A DNA stretch of 64,000 nt from Isoetes taiwanensis (lineage: Eukaryota > Streptophyta > Lycopodiopsida > Isoetales > Isoetaceae): positions 3,721,854-3,785,853 of the forward strand of contig JAJEKV010000031.1 in NCBI GenBank assembly GCA_021234155.1, written 5' to 3'. Within the stretch, counting starts at the first letter, position 1. The number at the start of each line of letters is the position of its first letter. Position numbers and translations under genes: made by a program. The notes beneath the pieces are model-generated. The model was not told where the DNA came from. It did not search any database and saw only the letters and a program-made list of their open reading frames with translations. This document shows, piece by piece, positions 1-13,500 of the stretch.

Positions 1-860
1 TTGGGTTCTAGGCTGACATGTTTAGAATACTTGATTCTAAGGTGACATTAAGTCGGGAAAGACAAATGTTTGCGGCGGCCTTGGCGCCGCGATAAATTTC
101 TTGTATTTATAAATAGAGTTGAAACCAATACACTATACTCCTATTTCTTGAATGTCTCTTGTAAACTGTAAATTCTTCGGCCTAGATTCCATGCTTTATT
201 GTAGTATACATGTTGTATAGCTATTAATGCCCTCTTACCTTTATCAGTCAGGTTCCAAAAAAAAAAAAAAAAAAATCTCGACCACGACCATGAAGTAAAA
301 GATGACATGATCAAAATTGAACATTTCGCAAACTTAAATGTACACACAAATATCTCTTCCTTATGTAAATCCTCATCATGCCACCTTGTAACATACATGA
401 TGACTATAAGTGAGGATGTCATATATCCATAAGTGACTATTTACATCAATTAAGTTGCATTTGGAAAAAGAAAATTTTTGAAAATGTAAGAAGTTAACTC
501 CTAAGGACAAATATCAAAATGTTAGGCTGACAATCACTTTGATTGAACATTCAAAGATAGTTCAATATTGTGGCGATGGTCTAATAGTTATTGGGATGTC
601 ACAATTCATAGATATACCATTATTAGCTTAACGAACCGCGATAGTATGAAAAAACTATCTCACAAACCATAACTAGCTTTGATAAACCACTATAGCATTA
701 CAATCAACATGAATAACTATATCATAAACTACTATCAACTTAGAGAAATCGCTATGGCATGTGATTTTCTTCTATCAAATAAATTCATGCATAAAAAACC
801 ACATATACCATGGTTTTCTTATGATATCATATCAGTTAAATATAGTGATTCATTTTTGGG
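1..860. other. AT-rich stretch without a recognisable gene
   Basis: No frame here looks like a protein I know. The stretch is AT-rich and has a run of about 19 A at 257-275. The A run is on the plus strand after a short open frame on the other strand, so it is not clearly a retroposon tail. Short AT-rich motifs at 560-740 repeat loosely. I see no RNA gene. Confidence 0.5.
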
Positions 861-2069
861 CCCCTTGTGCCACCTTGACTTCCCAAAAGAACCTTTTTAT
901 ATTCTTCCTTGTCGCCGGGTTTCCTCAGATGTACCATCCACCGGGATGTTCCTTTACTGGGCAAACATGTCTTCAAGAACTTCTACCACTTCATGAACAT
1001 TACCCAATTTTATGTCACCGTATTTTAATCGCAGCTTGTCTTAACCATCTCTTCAATCAGATTTGCCATCGCTCACTTTTCCCATGGTTAGAACCAAAAC
1101 ATTCCACATCATATATATCGCGTCGCTTGTGTACCTTAGCCACAAAGTAAAATGGTTCAGGAAGCCTTGAATTGAGATGCCGCATCCATCCGAAAACACA
1201 CATAATGTCTCTTTTTGGCACCCTTCCTTTCTCGGCCCGTGATATTTGTGGTGCTTCATGAAGCAAGGTTGCAATCTAACAAAGTATCGCGGTTCTCATC
1301 AATATCCGATATATATAGTGTAATGTGTTTCCTTGATAATCTCATCCGCCAATCGAGTCGCACTGATATATTATTTGAATCAAAAATGGTAATCCGTTAT
1401 TGACCCGCTGCATCGATTGCACCTCCTCTTTGCTCCTTTGAATGTACGTACCGCGAAAATCCACTCACCGAAAGACATGCATCTCGCTAGAGATTCTCCG
1501 TATTCTTAGATTGTTTTGCCCTCGGGCCATTGGTACCGAAATTATGCAAAGGAAAAGATGTTTAGACGCTTCTTCGCCTTTATCTAGAAGCCCTTGGGTT
1601 CTCGGCCTCATTGTACTGATGAGTTAGTCTCCCAATTTAACCTCGAGATCTGTCTTTTCATAGTCAATGTACTCCCATTTCATTTTCCCTCTCGCTCTTC
1701 CATGAGACATGTCTGTACTTTCGATCTCCACATACCACAATCTCCAAGGATGCATGCCTTCTTGTGAAACTCATCTACTCCACTCTTTGGACACAATACG
1801 ACATCTCCACAGCCTCAGGTTGCAATTTTATGTTGGTGTGCCCGGCATCACCTCAAGTTCATGTGATTCACAAACATCGCAAGTGCAAGTGCAATTCTTC
1901 TGATGTTTGGTTTCATCCCATTATCCATCCACTAGCATTTCAGATTCTCACGCAATTTAATGCAACAACAACTATTGAAGTCCTTCAATTCTCACAACAA
2001 ACTAGGGTTTTTGGGGCTCTTCTCAAAAAGCCTCGAAGACGAATCTTAATTTGTGGATGCTGGTCCTGA
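860..2069 (-). pseudogene. Decayed transposase-like ORF of the FSDG / FGSNHGK type
   Basis: Read on the minus strand, several frames carry pieces of one protein. A Cys-rich part lies at about 1710-1905, with CDVCESHELE followed by FHKKACILGDCGM. After a linker comes FSDGCG (1179-1196), then about 28 codons later CFGSNHGKSE (about 1075-1101), then a basic segment. From memory, this order (Cys cluster, FSDG, then FG..HGK and a basic helix) occurs in large uncharacterised proteins of cnidarians and early-diverging plants that look like transposases; I cannot give a family name. The pieces lie in at least two frames and stops interrupt them, so it is a relic or has many sequence errors. No start or end can be set. 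It could also be a host gene derived from such an element. Confidence 0.45.
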
Positions 2070-2099
2070 ACCCTTGAACAATAGCATCCGCATGAAATG

Positions 2100-3115
2100 A
2101 ACACTAAACCGTTAGACAGATACTCACACTAAACCATGCACTGATACCATGCCCCACACTCATCATATCTCACTGTAATCCAGCACCTTAGTATCGTATT
2201 ACTGAGACACCACACCATGACCACACCACACTCCTTATCAATATTCATTCACCACACCCCATACACCAAAATGTGGTGGTAGCAAGGAGTTGTAGGACAC
2301 AGTGTGGTGGTGGAGTGTGGTGTGTGTGGTGGTGGTGGTAGGTTTGACCAAACCAAATGCAAGCATCAATGATGATAACTTGTATTATGATGCATGTATT
2401 ATCATATGCTATTGGAGCATCTATTATATATATTGTTCTAATGTTGCAAGGGACATTTAATCGATGCTGAAATACTCCAATTGAAAGCATACAATTGGAG
2501 TGGGTGGTGGTGGGAGTGGTGGTGGTGGAGTGTGGTGGTGGGGGTGGTGGAGTGGTGTGGCGGTGGTGGTGGAGTGTGGTGGTGGTGGTGGTGTGATGGC
2601 AGACAAGGTGGTGTGGTAGGAGTGTGGTGGTGGTGGTGGTGTGGTGGTGGGGTGTGGTGGTGGTGATGTGGTGTGGTGCTGTGGAGTGTGGTGAGTGTGG
2701 TGGAGGGGTGTGGTGTGGGACATGGTGGAGCAGTGGTGGCTTGCAGGTGGAGGGGTGTGGTGTGGGATGGTGGGAGGGTGTGGTGGAGGTGTGGTGTGTG
2801 ATGTGGTGGAGTGTGGTGGAGGGGTGTGGTGTGGGATATGGTGGAGTGTGGTGGTAATGGACAATGTGGTGCATGTGGGGGTGGGAGATGGTGTGTTTGA
2901 AATGTGGTGATAAATGTGGTGGTCGCAAAGATGTGGGGTGGAATAGATGATGGGGTATGGTGGGGTGAGAGGGAGAATAAATAAAATTGAATCCACACAT
3001 ATCATACATTTAACATGCACACAACCACATGACACCATAGATATAACGCACCCCACACCACACCACAGCACGCCATCATGACACCACACCACATATCACA
3101 TCACATCACTTTGAT
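2100..3115. repeat. GTGGTG/CCACCA simple repeat with two strand switches
   Basis: The plus strand is C/A-rich (CCACACCA-type) at about 2100-2270 and 3014-3115, and G/T-rich (GTGGTGG-type) at about 2271-2335 and 2490-2966. The unit is an irregular mix of GTG, GTGG and TGTGGTGG. About 150 bp of non-repeat AT-rich DNA (2340-2490) interrupts it. The flanking C-rich arms are complementary in type to the G-rich core. The His/Pro/Thr-rich minus frames of up to 254 codons here come from the repeat and are not genes. Confidence 0.9.
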
Positions 3116-6055
3116 CCTATTTCACCGGCCATAAAAAACTGGCTTAGCCCCGCCTCATAACATTTCTCTCAAATTGCATTACACCCCGATAATAATTCCT
3201 CTCCTAATCACAAAGGATATGGGTCCTAAATCATGTTCTTCCGTCTCATTTTGGCATTTCGCTTCAAGCTTCCAAGTTCATTACTTCAAGAATGGGAGAG
3301 ATGTTCGAGCTCAATACTCTGCACGTCACCTAAAGTGAGTGAGGAGGGTTTCAAGATCATTTAACCAGATCAACTTCTAAAGGTGGATATGCCTCAATCC
3401 ACCTTCTTTGCTGAATCGGCCACCCCAAAACCCATACAGCCAGACTCGGATGCCGCCGGCCTTTAATGGCTATTTTGGGGCCTGGATTGACAGAAGTGAG
3501 TTTCTATCAAGGTCCATGACCTTATGTTACATGTCACGCAAAGACAGTATAACATGGGTTATTCTAAGACTGCTCAAGCCTCGAAGTCAAGAATGCTGGG
3601 AATTACTGCACGGCTATGTTTACCACCAAAGGATGCAGAAGCACCGCAAACCTGATCCTATGCAATTTAGCATGACCGGCAGAAAAGCTTAGATGCTTTA
3701 GAAGTGCGTAAAACAATAATTTTGATGCACCGTAAGTCGTACTATACCAACATTTCCTCACGCTTAGAAATGCATGTAAATTTAGTTCTCTGGGCATGAA
3801 GCCAATGAAAGCCAAATTTTGTAAGATATGCTTCTTAATATATTATACTTTCCAACGAGCCGCATTCTGAATCGCCAAAAATTTATCTTTACCAACAAAA
3901 AATTGTACTTTTAAAGATCGGGCTTAGTTATCCGTCATTCTCTCAAATATTTTTAGATTGTAATACGCACTCCGAAAGGAATACTCAATTCGCGCTCTAA
4001 TATTCCAAACATTAAATATTATTTAGCCGCGATTTCGTGAGTCAACTACACACAATTCACATGTCGTGACATAGTGCCACACCACAATCATCGCGACAAC
4101 ACAATAACCACCATATGCACCACCACACTAAGCACCATAACTAAGAAAAACATGAATAACGTGTGAAATAAACTATGTTAGGAGACACTCGTGTTCTCAA
4201 TCCAAAATTTTGAATCTTTTTCTATCCGCTCATCCGAAATTGCATCAATCTTTTAGCCCTCTTATAAGAAACCCATTTTTCACCATTGTAATCGATCTCT
4301 TCCTCTTTTCTTTCGGGCTTCTTTGCGTGCTTCTTGGTGAACACTCTAATACCTTCCAAGATCTCGGCCGGCTGATTTTGTCACTTGTTTCAGACCAAGA
4401 CCGCTATGGGTAATGACATTTCGCAAGGCAGCCTATTCTTAGCTCAGGCGCTATTGTCGGGTAGAAAGTTTCATACCGCATGGAGTCCCGTGAGGCTCCT
4501 TATAACGATGATTTTGGCTTCCAAATCTTTTAATTCTTCCAAATCTTGTTTTAATGCTCTTTCTTCATGCTATCCTCAATTCTTTTAGTCCTGCTTATGG
4601 AAAGATCGCTAGCAAATTCTCAAGGACAATATGGCGCATCGCTTTGCACTTCTGATGAATCTGATCCTTCTCGGCCAATTGAGCCCAATTTTCTTTCTCT
4701 TTCTTCTTTTCCTCCTCGCCTTTTCTTCAACATTTCTTCCTTAGTTCTTCTTCGCTTCCCTCGCCCCGAATGCCTGGGCTAGGACAGACACTTCTCATTG
4801 ACATCTATATTCAATAATGGATTGGAGCTTCTATGTGCCAGGAGGGAGCCAAAAGAAACGTGACATACAAAGAACCCGAATGGCCACAAAGAATAGGAAT
4901 TTGAATTTAGTTTTGAATTAGAATTTCCGCTGACTCCATTCTTAAATAACTGTGAGTTGAGCGGTGCCATAATTATATTTCTTTCATTGCGCGGCTTTGA
5001 TCCAACGCCACATTTGGGGATAGGGGGATGTTCTAATTGAATACCACAAAATTTGCTTTTACCAAATCAATCGGGTAACATGTCAATTTATTATTCTATT
5101 TAGGCTTGCTCTTGATATTTTGCTCTAATTTCTCCGCATATTCCCTCGCTTAGGTCTATGTCCGTTCTCGTGGTTAAGCTGCAAGACTGCAGAACGACTT
5201 TTGGTACAAATCCAAAGCACTAACAAGGATGGTAAATGGTGGAAATGGGGTAAGTAAATGATTCTTTTCACGGCAAAGGGTGAAATAAATTGATGAAAAA
5301 CCCTTGCTGGTGGAATTTCAATCATTTAGATTCACTGGGTCACAATAGCACTTTTGTTATTAGAATGCAATGTTATGTGCTTATGTTGATTGCCAACACC
5401 TTAAGCGAGCTCTTGAAATTTGTCAGTAGATGCAGCATGGTGGGATTTAGATATAGTTGCATTTCCTATCAATATGGCCTAATATGGATTTTCCTATATA
5501 TATTTTGAAGTTTTTTGAAGAATATAGTTTTTCTATGACTTCAAAACAATCTATGCTTGTGTTGTGTCAATTCTATATTCAATCATAAAAAAATAGAAAT
5601 GTTTTCGTACTTTTTGCATCACCATCACCATGATGAGGTAATAGTGCAGCTTTAAATTGCACTAGGATGCTTCCATGTTCATAATATTTTTGCAACCTTG
5701 AATTGCCTATATTCTACTAATTGTGCTACATATTCTTAACGAAGTGCACCCTGAACTACCTCAGTTGTCGGATACGTTCGTCCTACGGCCAACATTGTGT
5801 GTTGGGGTCTCTGGGCGCCTCTCGTTTCGATTATGGTCATTTATGATTGGGGGCATCTATGATTTTGAAATATGGAATACAGGGTTTGTCTAATGTTTTG
5901 AAATATGCCATTCAGTATCCTAATAAGGACTACGTAATCGACGGAGGTAAGATTCTGCTCCCTCTCAGAGGCCTCGCCAGGCCACTAACCAGGCGGACAG
6001 GATCGCTCCACGATGCATAATTTCCGCTTCACGCCACGCATTTATAATACCTGAC
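3116..6055. other. Unassigned interval before the LTR element
   Basis: No gene is recognised. A C/A-rich patch at 4070-4140 resembles the flanks of the upstream GTGG repeat. At 4560-4780 the plus strand is pyrimidine-rich, and its complement reads as a Lys/Glu-rich coiled-coil-like stretch broken by stops, possibly an old coding fragment on the minus strand. Frames up to about 94 codons (3408-3692) have no recognisable content. Confidence 0.4.
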
Positions 6056-6059
6056 ACGC

Positions 6060-7568
6060 ATAAATACAGCATCGCCACCCCTAAAGGTATCACGTACCAT
6101 GGGGTATAAACTTAATTGCAACCTAGGGGGTTACCTTAAAAGGATTAAATTAGCTATGCTAATTTAACACATTAATAATAATAACCTATAACCTAGGAAA
6201 TTAGGCTACCAACATTTGGGAGGTTTACCCGCCTAATCGATTGGGCAAAGATGGGGTTGCCAAGTTTGATGCCAACTTGACCCCTATCCGGATTGACTCA
6301 AGATCGGCGAATTGCTGAAGGCCGTGAGCCGAAATACCATCATACACCACCCGGCAGAGAATCACCTCATACCGCCGCCCCAGGAAGGCAACAGCCTGAA
6401 TTCTCAACTCCCGTGAGATGGAGGTACCAAGGAAATGTAGAGTCCAAAATGCATCCGTAGGTGGCTATGTGAATTCTAGATAACGCTTGGTTGTGTCCGT
6501 TTCTCTTGTTCTTTGTGATTCAATCATAGAAACTAAACCCTTGATTGTACAAGCAAAGTTCTCTTTATATTCACCTCGGGTTTCTAATTCAGCGATTGGA
6601 TTTCGTTAATTTTGTTTAACTGACTCAAACGGGATTACTTCTGTGGGTAGAGAGACTCTCCGAACTGTATTGTAGTATGCCCTGGGATACTGTGATCCCA
6701 TTACTCGCGGCCAGGTATCAAGAACCCACCGTCCGATAAGTGCGGTCCGCTTAGCACTGCATAAGGAACACAAGTTGGTGACATGAGGGTGGGTCTGCAT
6801 GAGCATACAAGGCTCCCGACTTCCATGGGCTGTGGCCTCGATACCGTCACGAGGGTCGGGTATGGTCCGACACTCCCTCGGTGTAGAGGTGATCCGTATG
6901 GAGCACCTTTGCACTTTGAGTAGATTTTAGGGTGAGTAAGCTCCGCACGGATGCTGGGTCGCCGATGGCGCACGATTCTAGCTCACCCATGGGAACCATC
7001 AGGATTCGGAGCGGGGACGCTCACCTGCTCCCCATCTATCAGCGCTATGAACCCGAGTAGGCTCAAAGGGTGATCCTTGAACTCCGTTCTGGTTAAGCTA
7101 TAAAGAAAGCCATGCGATGAATCAATTCCATCCGCAGTGTGCAATGAGGGCTGATGGAGTGACAACTCTAGCCGATGTTCTATGCCGCCTAACGCCATGC
7201 CAAGACTTCTACCGCCGATTTTGAGGCCCGTACCGCCACGATCCTCCGAGTCCGAGTCGGTAGAACCGGTTTTGGCTTAGGATTAGATGCATATTCTATG
7301 TCGTGCTGGTATTTTGATGGATGTCACCCCTTCGCGGGTGGTTATTTATGTATATCTGCGGCCAGGTGTGCTAACCCTTGTATTCATGCTTCCGCCGACG
7401 TAGGAGTCCCATTGAAGGCAATGAATATCCCTCATTGGTGAATCCTTCTTTCAGCCTCATTTCATAGGTGGTCTCGAACACTCGGAGGGCCCCCGCCATG
7501 GTGAGATCTGGCCGGCCATGGGAGGGGAAAGTCTCTCGTGATGCCACGTCCGAGGGTCGATATATTCT
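6060..7568 (+). repeat. 5' LTR of the gypsy element
   Basis: This aligns end to end with 20300-21836. Shared blocks include a near-identical AT-rich block (6135-6200 versus 20380-20445), the run before GGAGCACCTTTGCACTTTG (6898 and 21156), CGCCTAACGCCATGCCAAG (7186 and 21437) and the last shared segment near GCCATGGGAGG (7513 and 21782). The outer ends are uncertain by about 20 bp. The two copies differ by many short indels. An AT-rich TTATTTATGTATAT motif near 7343 could be a TATA region, but this is not secure. Confidence 0.85.
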
Positions 7569-10500
7569 AGAGCGCCACAAGCAGAATGTGAGTCGCGGAT
7601 TTCGCTGCTCGAATCATAGCACCGGCCAAACACTAACTCGTGAGTACCTGAAGTTAGAGGAGGCTAAGTCAATGTATCGCTAGTTCTCTTTGTTGTTTGG
7701 CTTGGTGTTAGGGTTAAGTTAAGAAATTGTGAAGCTTTGAAGTGGAGGGCCCAAGATTGAGGCCTAACGTGTCAAGGTAGCCTAACTCCATCAAGATGAT
7801 GGCTCCATTGATCTAGCGTATCAATTACCTCCAGAAATTTCAACTTAGCTTAAAATGGTCAAGGGCAGGCCCAAAACGCAATCCCCAAGCGCCGCTTTGC
7901 CTTTTGTCACTTTGTACCCGTGATCGGTTACCGGAAGTCGCTTCTACCGACCCGCCGCATTCGACTCAACGCTGGCCCGCCAGGTCAACTCTTCGGCGCC
8001 GCTTGTTTTCGACGACGCCAAATGAGGCGAAGCCCGTGATAATGCCATCTACCGAATCAGAGCAAGGTTATGCGGTGTATTCGCCAGATAATTTTTTTTA
8101 ATAATAAAAATTTCTCGGTTAATAAGGAAAAAATTGAAATTTTAAAAGTTATGGCCGCTTAACAAACCATTGGCCATTTGCTTAAGCCAAGGCTTCCAAC
8201 CGCCTGGAGTCTCCGTCATCGCCACCGCATCGACCTGCTCTCAGCGCTCTTTGTGCCTTGTGCATCTTAGCTCTCTTTAGCCATCCTTTCGCCGCCAACA
8301 TTTCACTCATTATCCGGGCTATGGCTATCACCAAGAGCGCCCGGTGATCCCACCACCTGAGCATCGGTGGAGAGATCTACGCCATGATTGCTAAGCACAT
8401 GGTCATCAATCTCATTGATATATTGTTAGATGAGCCGGGTAAACGTTTGAGAACAACGAGCAGACCATCCTATCTATCACTTCTCGTGAGCCATTCCTCA
8501 TCCCACAACCTTCGCCAGCCCCTATACCATCAGGAGCAACTCGACATGGTTATGATGCTCTTATCAAATTTTATCCTCCCCGAAAGCAGAAGGCCATACC
8601 TGGTGTGAGGAAGATATCGTAAGGCAGGGCCTAATCGCAGATCGGTTTTGGCCGAGTGATGACCAACGAGATTGAGCCGCCGACACGCTGCCGTGGAAAG
8701 GAATACAGTATCTTCTGGTTTTGCCGCTATTGATGGCAGAAATATTGAGGTTCCCCATACCGCCGCATGAGGGTTCCAACAGCTTTTGTATGGGGAGAAA
8801 TCCCCATATCGCGATAGACCATCTCGACAACTATTCGATAGATATGGGTCTGCAGCCCACAAATTTACTCGTCACCAATCGCCGTGGCCGGGCAAGAGCT
8901 CAGCTCTTTTGCTCGATTCAAGAAGACTGGAGGAGTGATCCCGGAGGAACCCGAGAAGATGAGCAGATGAGCTGACCGGGTAAGCACTGTAGCTGACCAA
9001 AGAGGGTGCATCTGGAGCGGGGCCGGGCCCCAACTCCGAAGCATCGTAATTCATTAAGCACCGGAGAAGGGTGTCAGCCTATAAGTCCTGGGCAATACAA
9101 GGAGAAGCGCGGATCAAGCTGGGGCTTTTGGGAAGAAGACAAGTTCAAATCTTAGGCGCTATAATGTTGACAACTACCGCTAATGGGCTAAGACTCGCGT
9201 TAACACCGTTTGCCATTCAAAGCCCGGCACAGCGAAGCCTCAACGGCTCGAATTTGCATCGCGGCATTGCGAAATCCGCGAAATTTCGAAGTCTACTGAC
9301 CTTCTCGACCGAAGGTTTTTCAGAGGCCGGTATCGAGAGATCGCATGCCAGCTTTAAGACCGACTTCCGCTTCAGACCTTTTGTAATTTAAGGCCCAAGA
9401 GGTCATTACTGGCCTACTGTAACTTTTGCGATTTAACCTTGCGCTTATCCACGAAGAGGGTCACCATATAATGCCTAAGGATTTAGCCCTCGCCTCGTAG
9501 GATACCGGGAGCAACCTTAGCCTACTTACATGGAACAACCGTGAGATTTGTACATATTTTTTTGTAATATTTAATAAAGAGACTTTTATTTTGAATTAAA
9601 AAAAGTTTAATGGTTTTTATGTTAAAAAAATAAAATAAAATGTCGACGCCGGGCTTAATAAAAGGGTTTAAAGGGCTTTTAAGGTTATTTCAAACGCTTT
9701 CTTTCTTCTCTCTCTCCTCCCTTCTAGCCATGGTCAGCCGTCAGTTTTAATCTTGCCGCCTCGGTACCATGATGGAGAGAAATGGGCTCCACAAGCTCCT
9801 TCGACCGGCCGCGGTACCTTTGCTATGCCAACGCGATAGACTGCAGCGTAACCGGATTCACGCCGATTCTTCGATTCTACATGAGGAAACTTTCCTTCCG
9901 TAGACCTTCCTCGGGATCCTCCCCCAATTGTATTTCGAGAGGGAGATAGTCCCAAGAATGTTAAAGCGGGGACACATGCTTATGACGCCCCGAAGGGGAA
10001 ACTCCGATGCAAAAGCCCACCTGCCGCTGGTCCAACATCAAGCAATATCTCGAAGCTACTTTCGCCTCTAGCCATCCTCATGGACCAATACGCGAGGGGA
10101 TGAGACCTTGCTCAGAGAGAAGTGGCAAATCACGTAATCCCTCCGAGGAGGGGGATGATGAGCATATAGGGATGGGCTGACTTTGGTTCGCTGGAAAGAG
10201 CGAGGAGTTACTTCATCGCCGCGGAACAAGCTATAGGTTGTCGTATTAGATCACTTCCAGCTTATCTATATCACCAAGGGCAAGAGTACCTTCTCTGGAT
10301 GATATTATCCGGACGTATCATATGGTGGTCGATTGACGCAAGCCGCTAGAAGACCATGTACTTTAATGAAGCCTAAGTGAGTATTGTATGGATGATTTTA
10401 TCGACTTCACCTCTTACCAGCTTCCTTCTGGAGGTACCACCGCTTCTGCCTCACGGGAGTATCATAGAGCCGCAAGCAGAGACTCTACTACTGGTATTCC

Positions 10501-13500
10501 TTTGTGATGCAGAACCGGCCGCAGCCGGCACTGCATGCTCTTCATCGGGCTATGGGACCTCACGTCCCAAATGATAATATGGTTGAGGTTCCTCCGGACT
10601 CGCATGATGAGGGTGAAGATTTATATCATAACCCCGGCCACAAGAAGGCGAGGAGCAACAGGAGCTCAAGGGAGGAAGAAGCTCCTACGGACTTGGATAA
10701 GGAGGTGGCAAAGATCTCGAGACCGCAAGGGAAGGTGTCAAAAACCACCTTACCCGCTTCTTCTCATTTCCACTGACACGGCAAAGCCCTCTTCATAGCC
10801 CCGATCTAGGCCGTGAGGCTGAAGCTTCATGGTGGGCCCTCCGCACTCTCTACACCGGGTCGGGCCAATAAGAAAGCCCCTATCGTGACGCTTACTTATG
10901 TACCAGACGACAGGATCTTGCCCCGACGCTTTGGGTCGATATTGCGCCTTGATGGAATTACCGAAGCTCCCTCACCAAGAGCCCCATTGGCCGCTGCTCT
11001 TATCTACTGTGAGGGTTGTATTCAAGGCGGCGCTACAGACTGGGTAACTCGGCCATGACAATCGACCGCCTCCACCCAATTCTAGGGCTAAGGAGGGCCT
11101 AGTTCCTGTGACTACAATGGTGCAAGTATACACTTTATTTATATTAGTTAGCTTTATTTTAGCCAAGGCCGCTAACATTTCTCTTTACCGAATTTGATGT
11201 TATTTCAAGATGAAATTTTTTCTACTAAATAACCTATTCATTAGCCTAATTAAATGCCGCCTAAAAGTTAATAGGCAACAACATTTAAATACATGGAAAT
11301 CGCTTTTTAAATGGAATGGTGTATTGGGCTTTTAAGAATTCTAGAACTATGACCCCAAATCGAGTATTGTCCAAGCCAGAACTTGATGGAAACCTTAGTG
11401 TTCCAATGAACAAAACAACATCAAAGAAGATACAATCATGGCTCCACGCCTACTATTGTCTTCAAGTCAAATCTTTGGGCAAAAGATAGAAAGCACAAAT
11501 GACTAGGTCATAAATCCTCGCAAACACTCTCCTCACATAAATGATGTGAATGCTAGGACTAATAATACTGTTCAACACCTTCATGCAACTCTAATGCTAA
11601 GAGTCTTTATTTCACAAATCATCATGGAGCCACTTCATGTTCAAAATCGCCTCAGATATATGGGTTTTTAAAAAAATAGTAAGAATTTTAGGATTGATTG
11701 ATGAGAGATAAGGTTTATTGCAAATGTTTTACCTAAAAATTTTGGTCTAAGCAACAAAATTAAAAAGAAATAATTGTTTACAATTGTTGTGGGAAAACCA
11801 AAAAGGAAGATTGTTCGAGAAAACAACACAAAAAAGATGTTATGAAAAGCTTAATCCAAGAATAAGCCGGCCAACCATGCTGGATTGAAGCACAATGCAA
11901 AGAAATTCTCGACATGGAGCATCGCATTTTCTCTTCCACTTCCATGCAATTGGATGATTTCGACAACTACCACCTTAAGATTTTCATGCATGCTTTGATG
12001 GAGATGGGAGGAACTAAAATAGCACTTAATAATCTCCAACATCATGAACTCGACATGGGTATGCCACATCCAACATTCGGTTTAAATCCTTGCAATTTCA
12101 ATCATTGGTCAATGCCTGTGCAGAGCCACAAAATCTAAAAGTTTATTTATATGATTTTATACTTCTACAACAGCCAATGCTTAAGCCATTTGGAAACTTC
12201 TCGAGCAGCGTGCTCATACATATCATAGTTTTAATAATGATTGATTTCGGGAGACTTTTTATAGAAGTGGCCATTATTACTAACTCTAATGATATAGATC
12301 AACTTATGCAAACTCCAAAGACAAAAACTTTAAATTGCCTTAGAAATATTAAGGATGAAAGCTTTTGCCTACATTTTGGAACGTATGCATAGTGATCCCT
12401 ACATTCGACAGTAACCTAAACCTTTATGGCGTATTTTTGTTTTACTGATCTCGCTCTTACTTGAGACACCTAGAATTGACCTTTCCCTTTCTCCAAATTT
12501 CTATTTTGCCTATTTATATTTTCCATGTGATGTTCAATGTTTAACTTTGCTATTTCCTCGCGACAACAACAAAAGGAAGCATCAAGAGAAAAAAACTATC
12601 CATTCTCAACTGCGATGGAAACTATGGAAACGCCTGACTAATTCACCGATGCATGCATTCTCAATCCCAAACCCCAAACTCGTGAGGGTGATAGGGCTAT
12701 TGAAAGCACATGCAAAGTTTTCTGGCAAAACCATAGCTCTTTCCTGCTCAGAGAATTAACATGCTTTGTCATCAACAAGATCGCAAAGATAAGGGTTCGA
12801 TAAGTGCAAAGGCTTGGTTCTCAAGAGTAGAATTGGGCTTGTCATCATCGCATCGCTAAAGATATGGTTCGATAAGGGTATGCTGCCCCAAACTAGAAAT
12901 AATTAAAAAAAGATTAAGAACACATGCGCCAGCCTGCCATTATTGCTCTAACGTGAGTATGCTAACCCACCGTAAGTTTTGTGGGAGTGGTGTTCTACCG
13001 CCAACCTTCATCATACTAATCCTTCCATCTTCATGCCTAAAATTATCCGCTTTGATATAGGCTAAATACTAGTTCAAACTATTCAAGCCATCGCTCTATT
13101 ATGCTCAAACTTATTCAGTCATCATGCTCTATTATGCTCAGGATACATGAGAAGAGAAGTCTGCCAGCTCGGAAATGAGTTGCTACTATTAACCATATGC
13201 ATGTGAGCACAACTTGGTGTCCTAATGTGAAGGGTGGATAATAGAAAGATTGAGCAAACTATTCAAGATCCTCGATCGGGCCCCGCATGGTAAGTTCATC
13301 CTCTATGCTTAGCTTATTTCTCGCTTTTTCGCTTGATCAAGAGCAGTTGAATTGGCAAACCCACCCTTTAGCCCCAAACCCAGCTTTAAAGTTATGTTAA
13401 GTTCATCATCCGTGAGCTTATTTCTGCCATCATCCGTAGAGCTACTTAGTTTTTCCCTTATTAAGCTACTGAAAGTGCCAAACCAAACCAATTCCTCCGT

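Noticed and set aside
2245-3009. A 254-codon minus-strand frame rich in His, Thr and Pro, the longest in the window
   Set aside because: It is the translation of the GTGG/CCAC simple repeat; all three minus frames and the plus frames stay open for the same reason.
4560-4780. Lys/Glu-rich coiled-coil gene on the minus strand
   Set aside because: The strand is purine-rich, which gives such peptides by chance, and stops break the reading.
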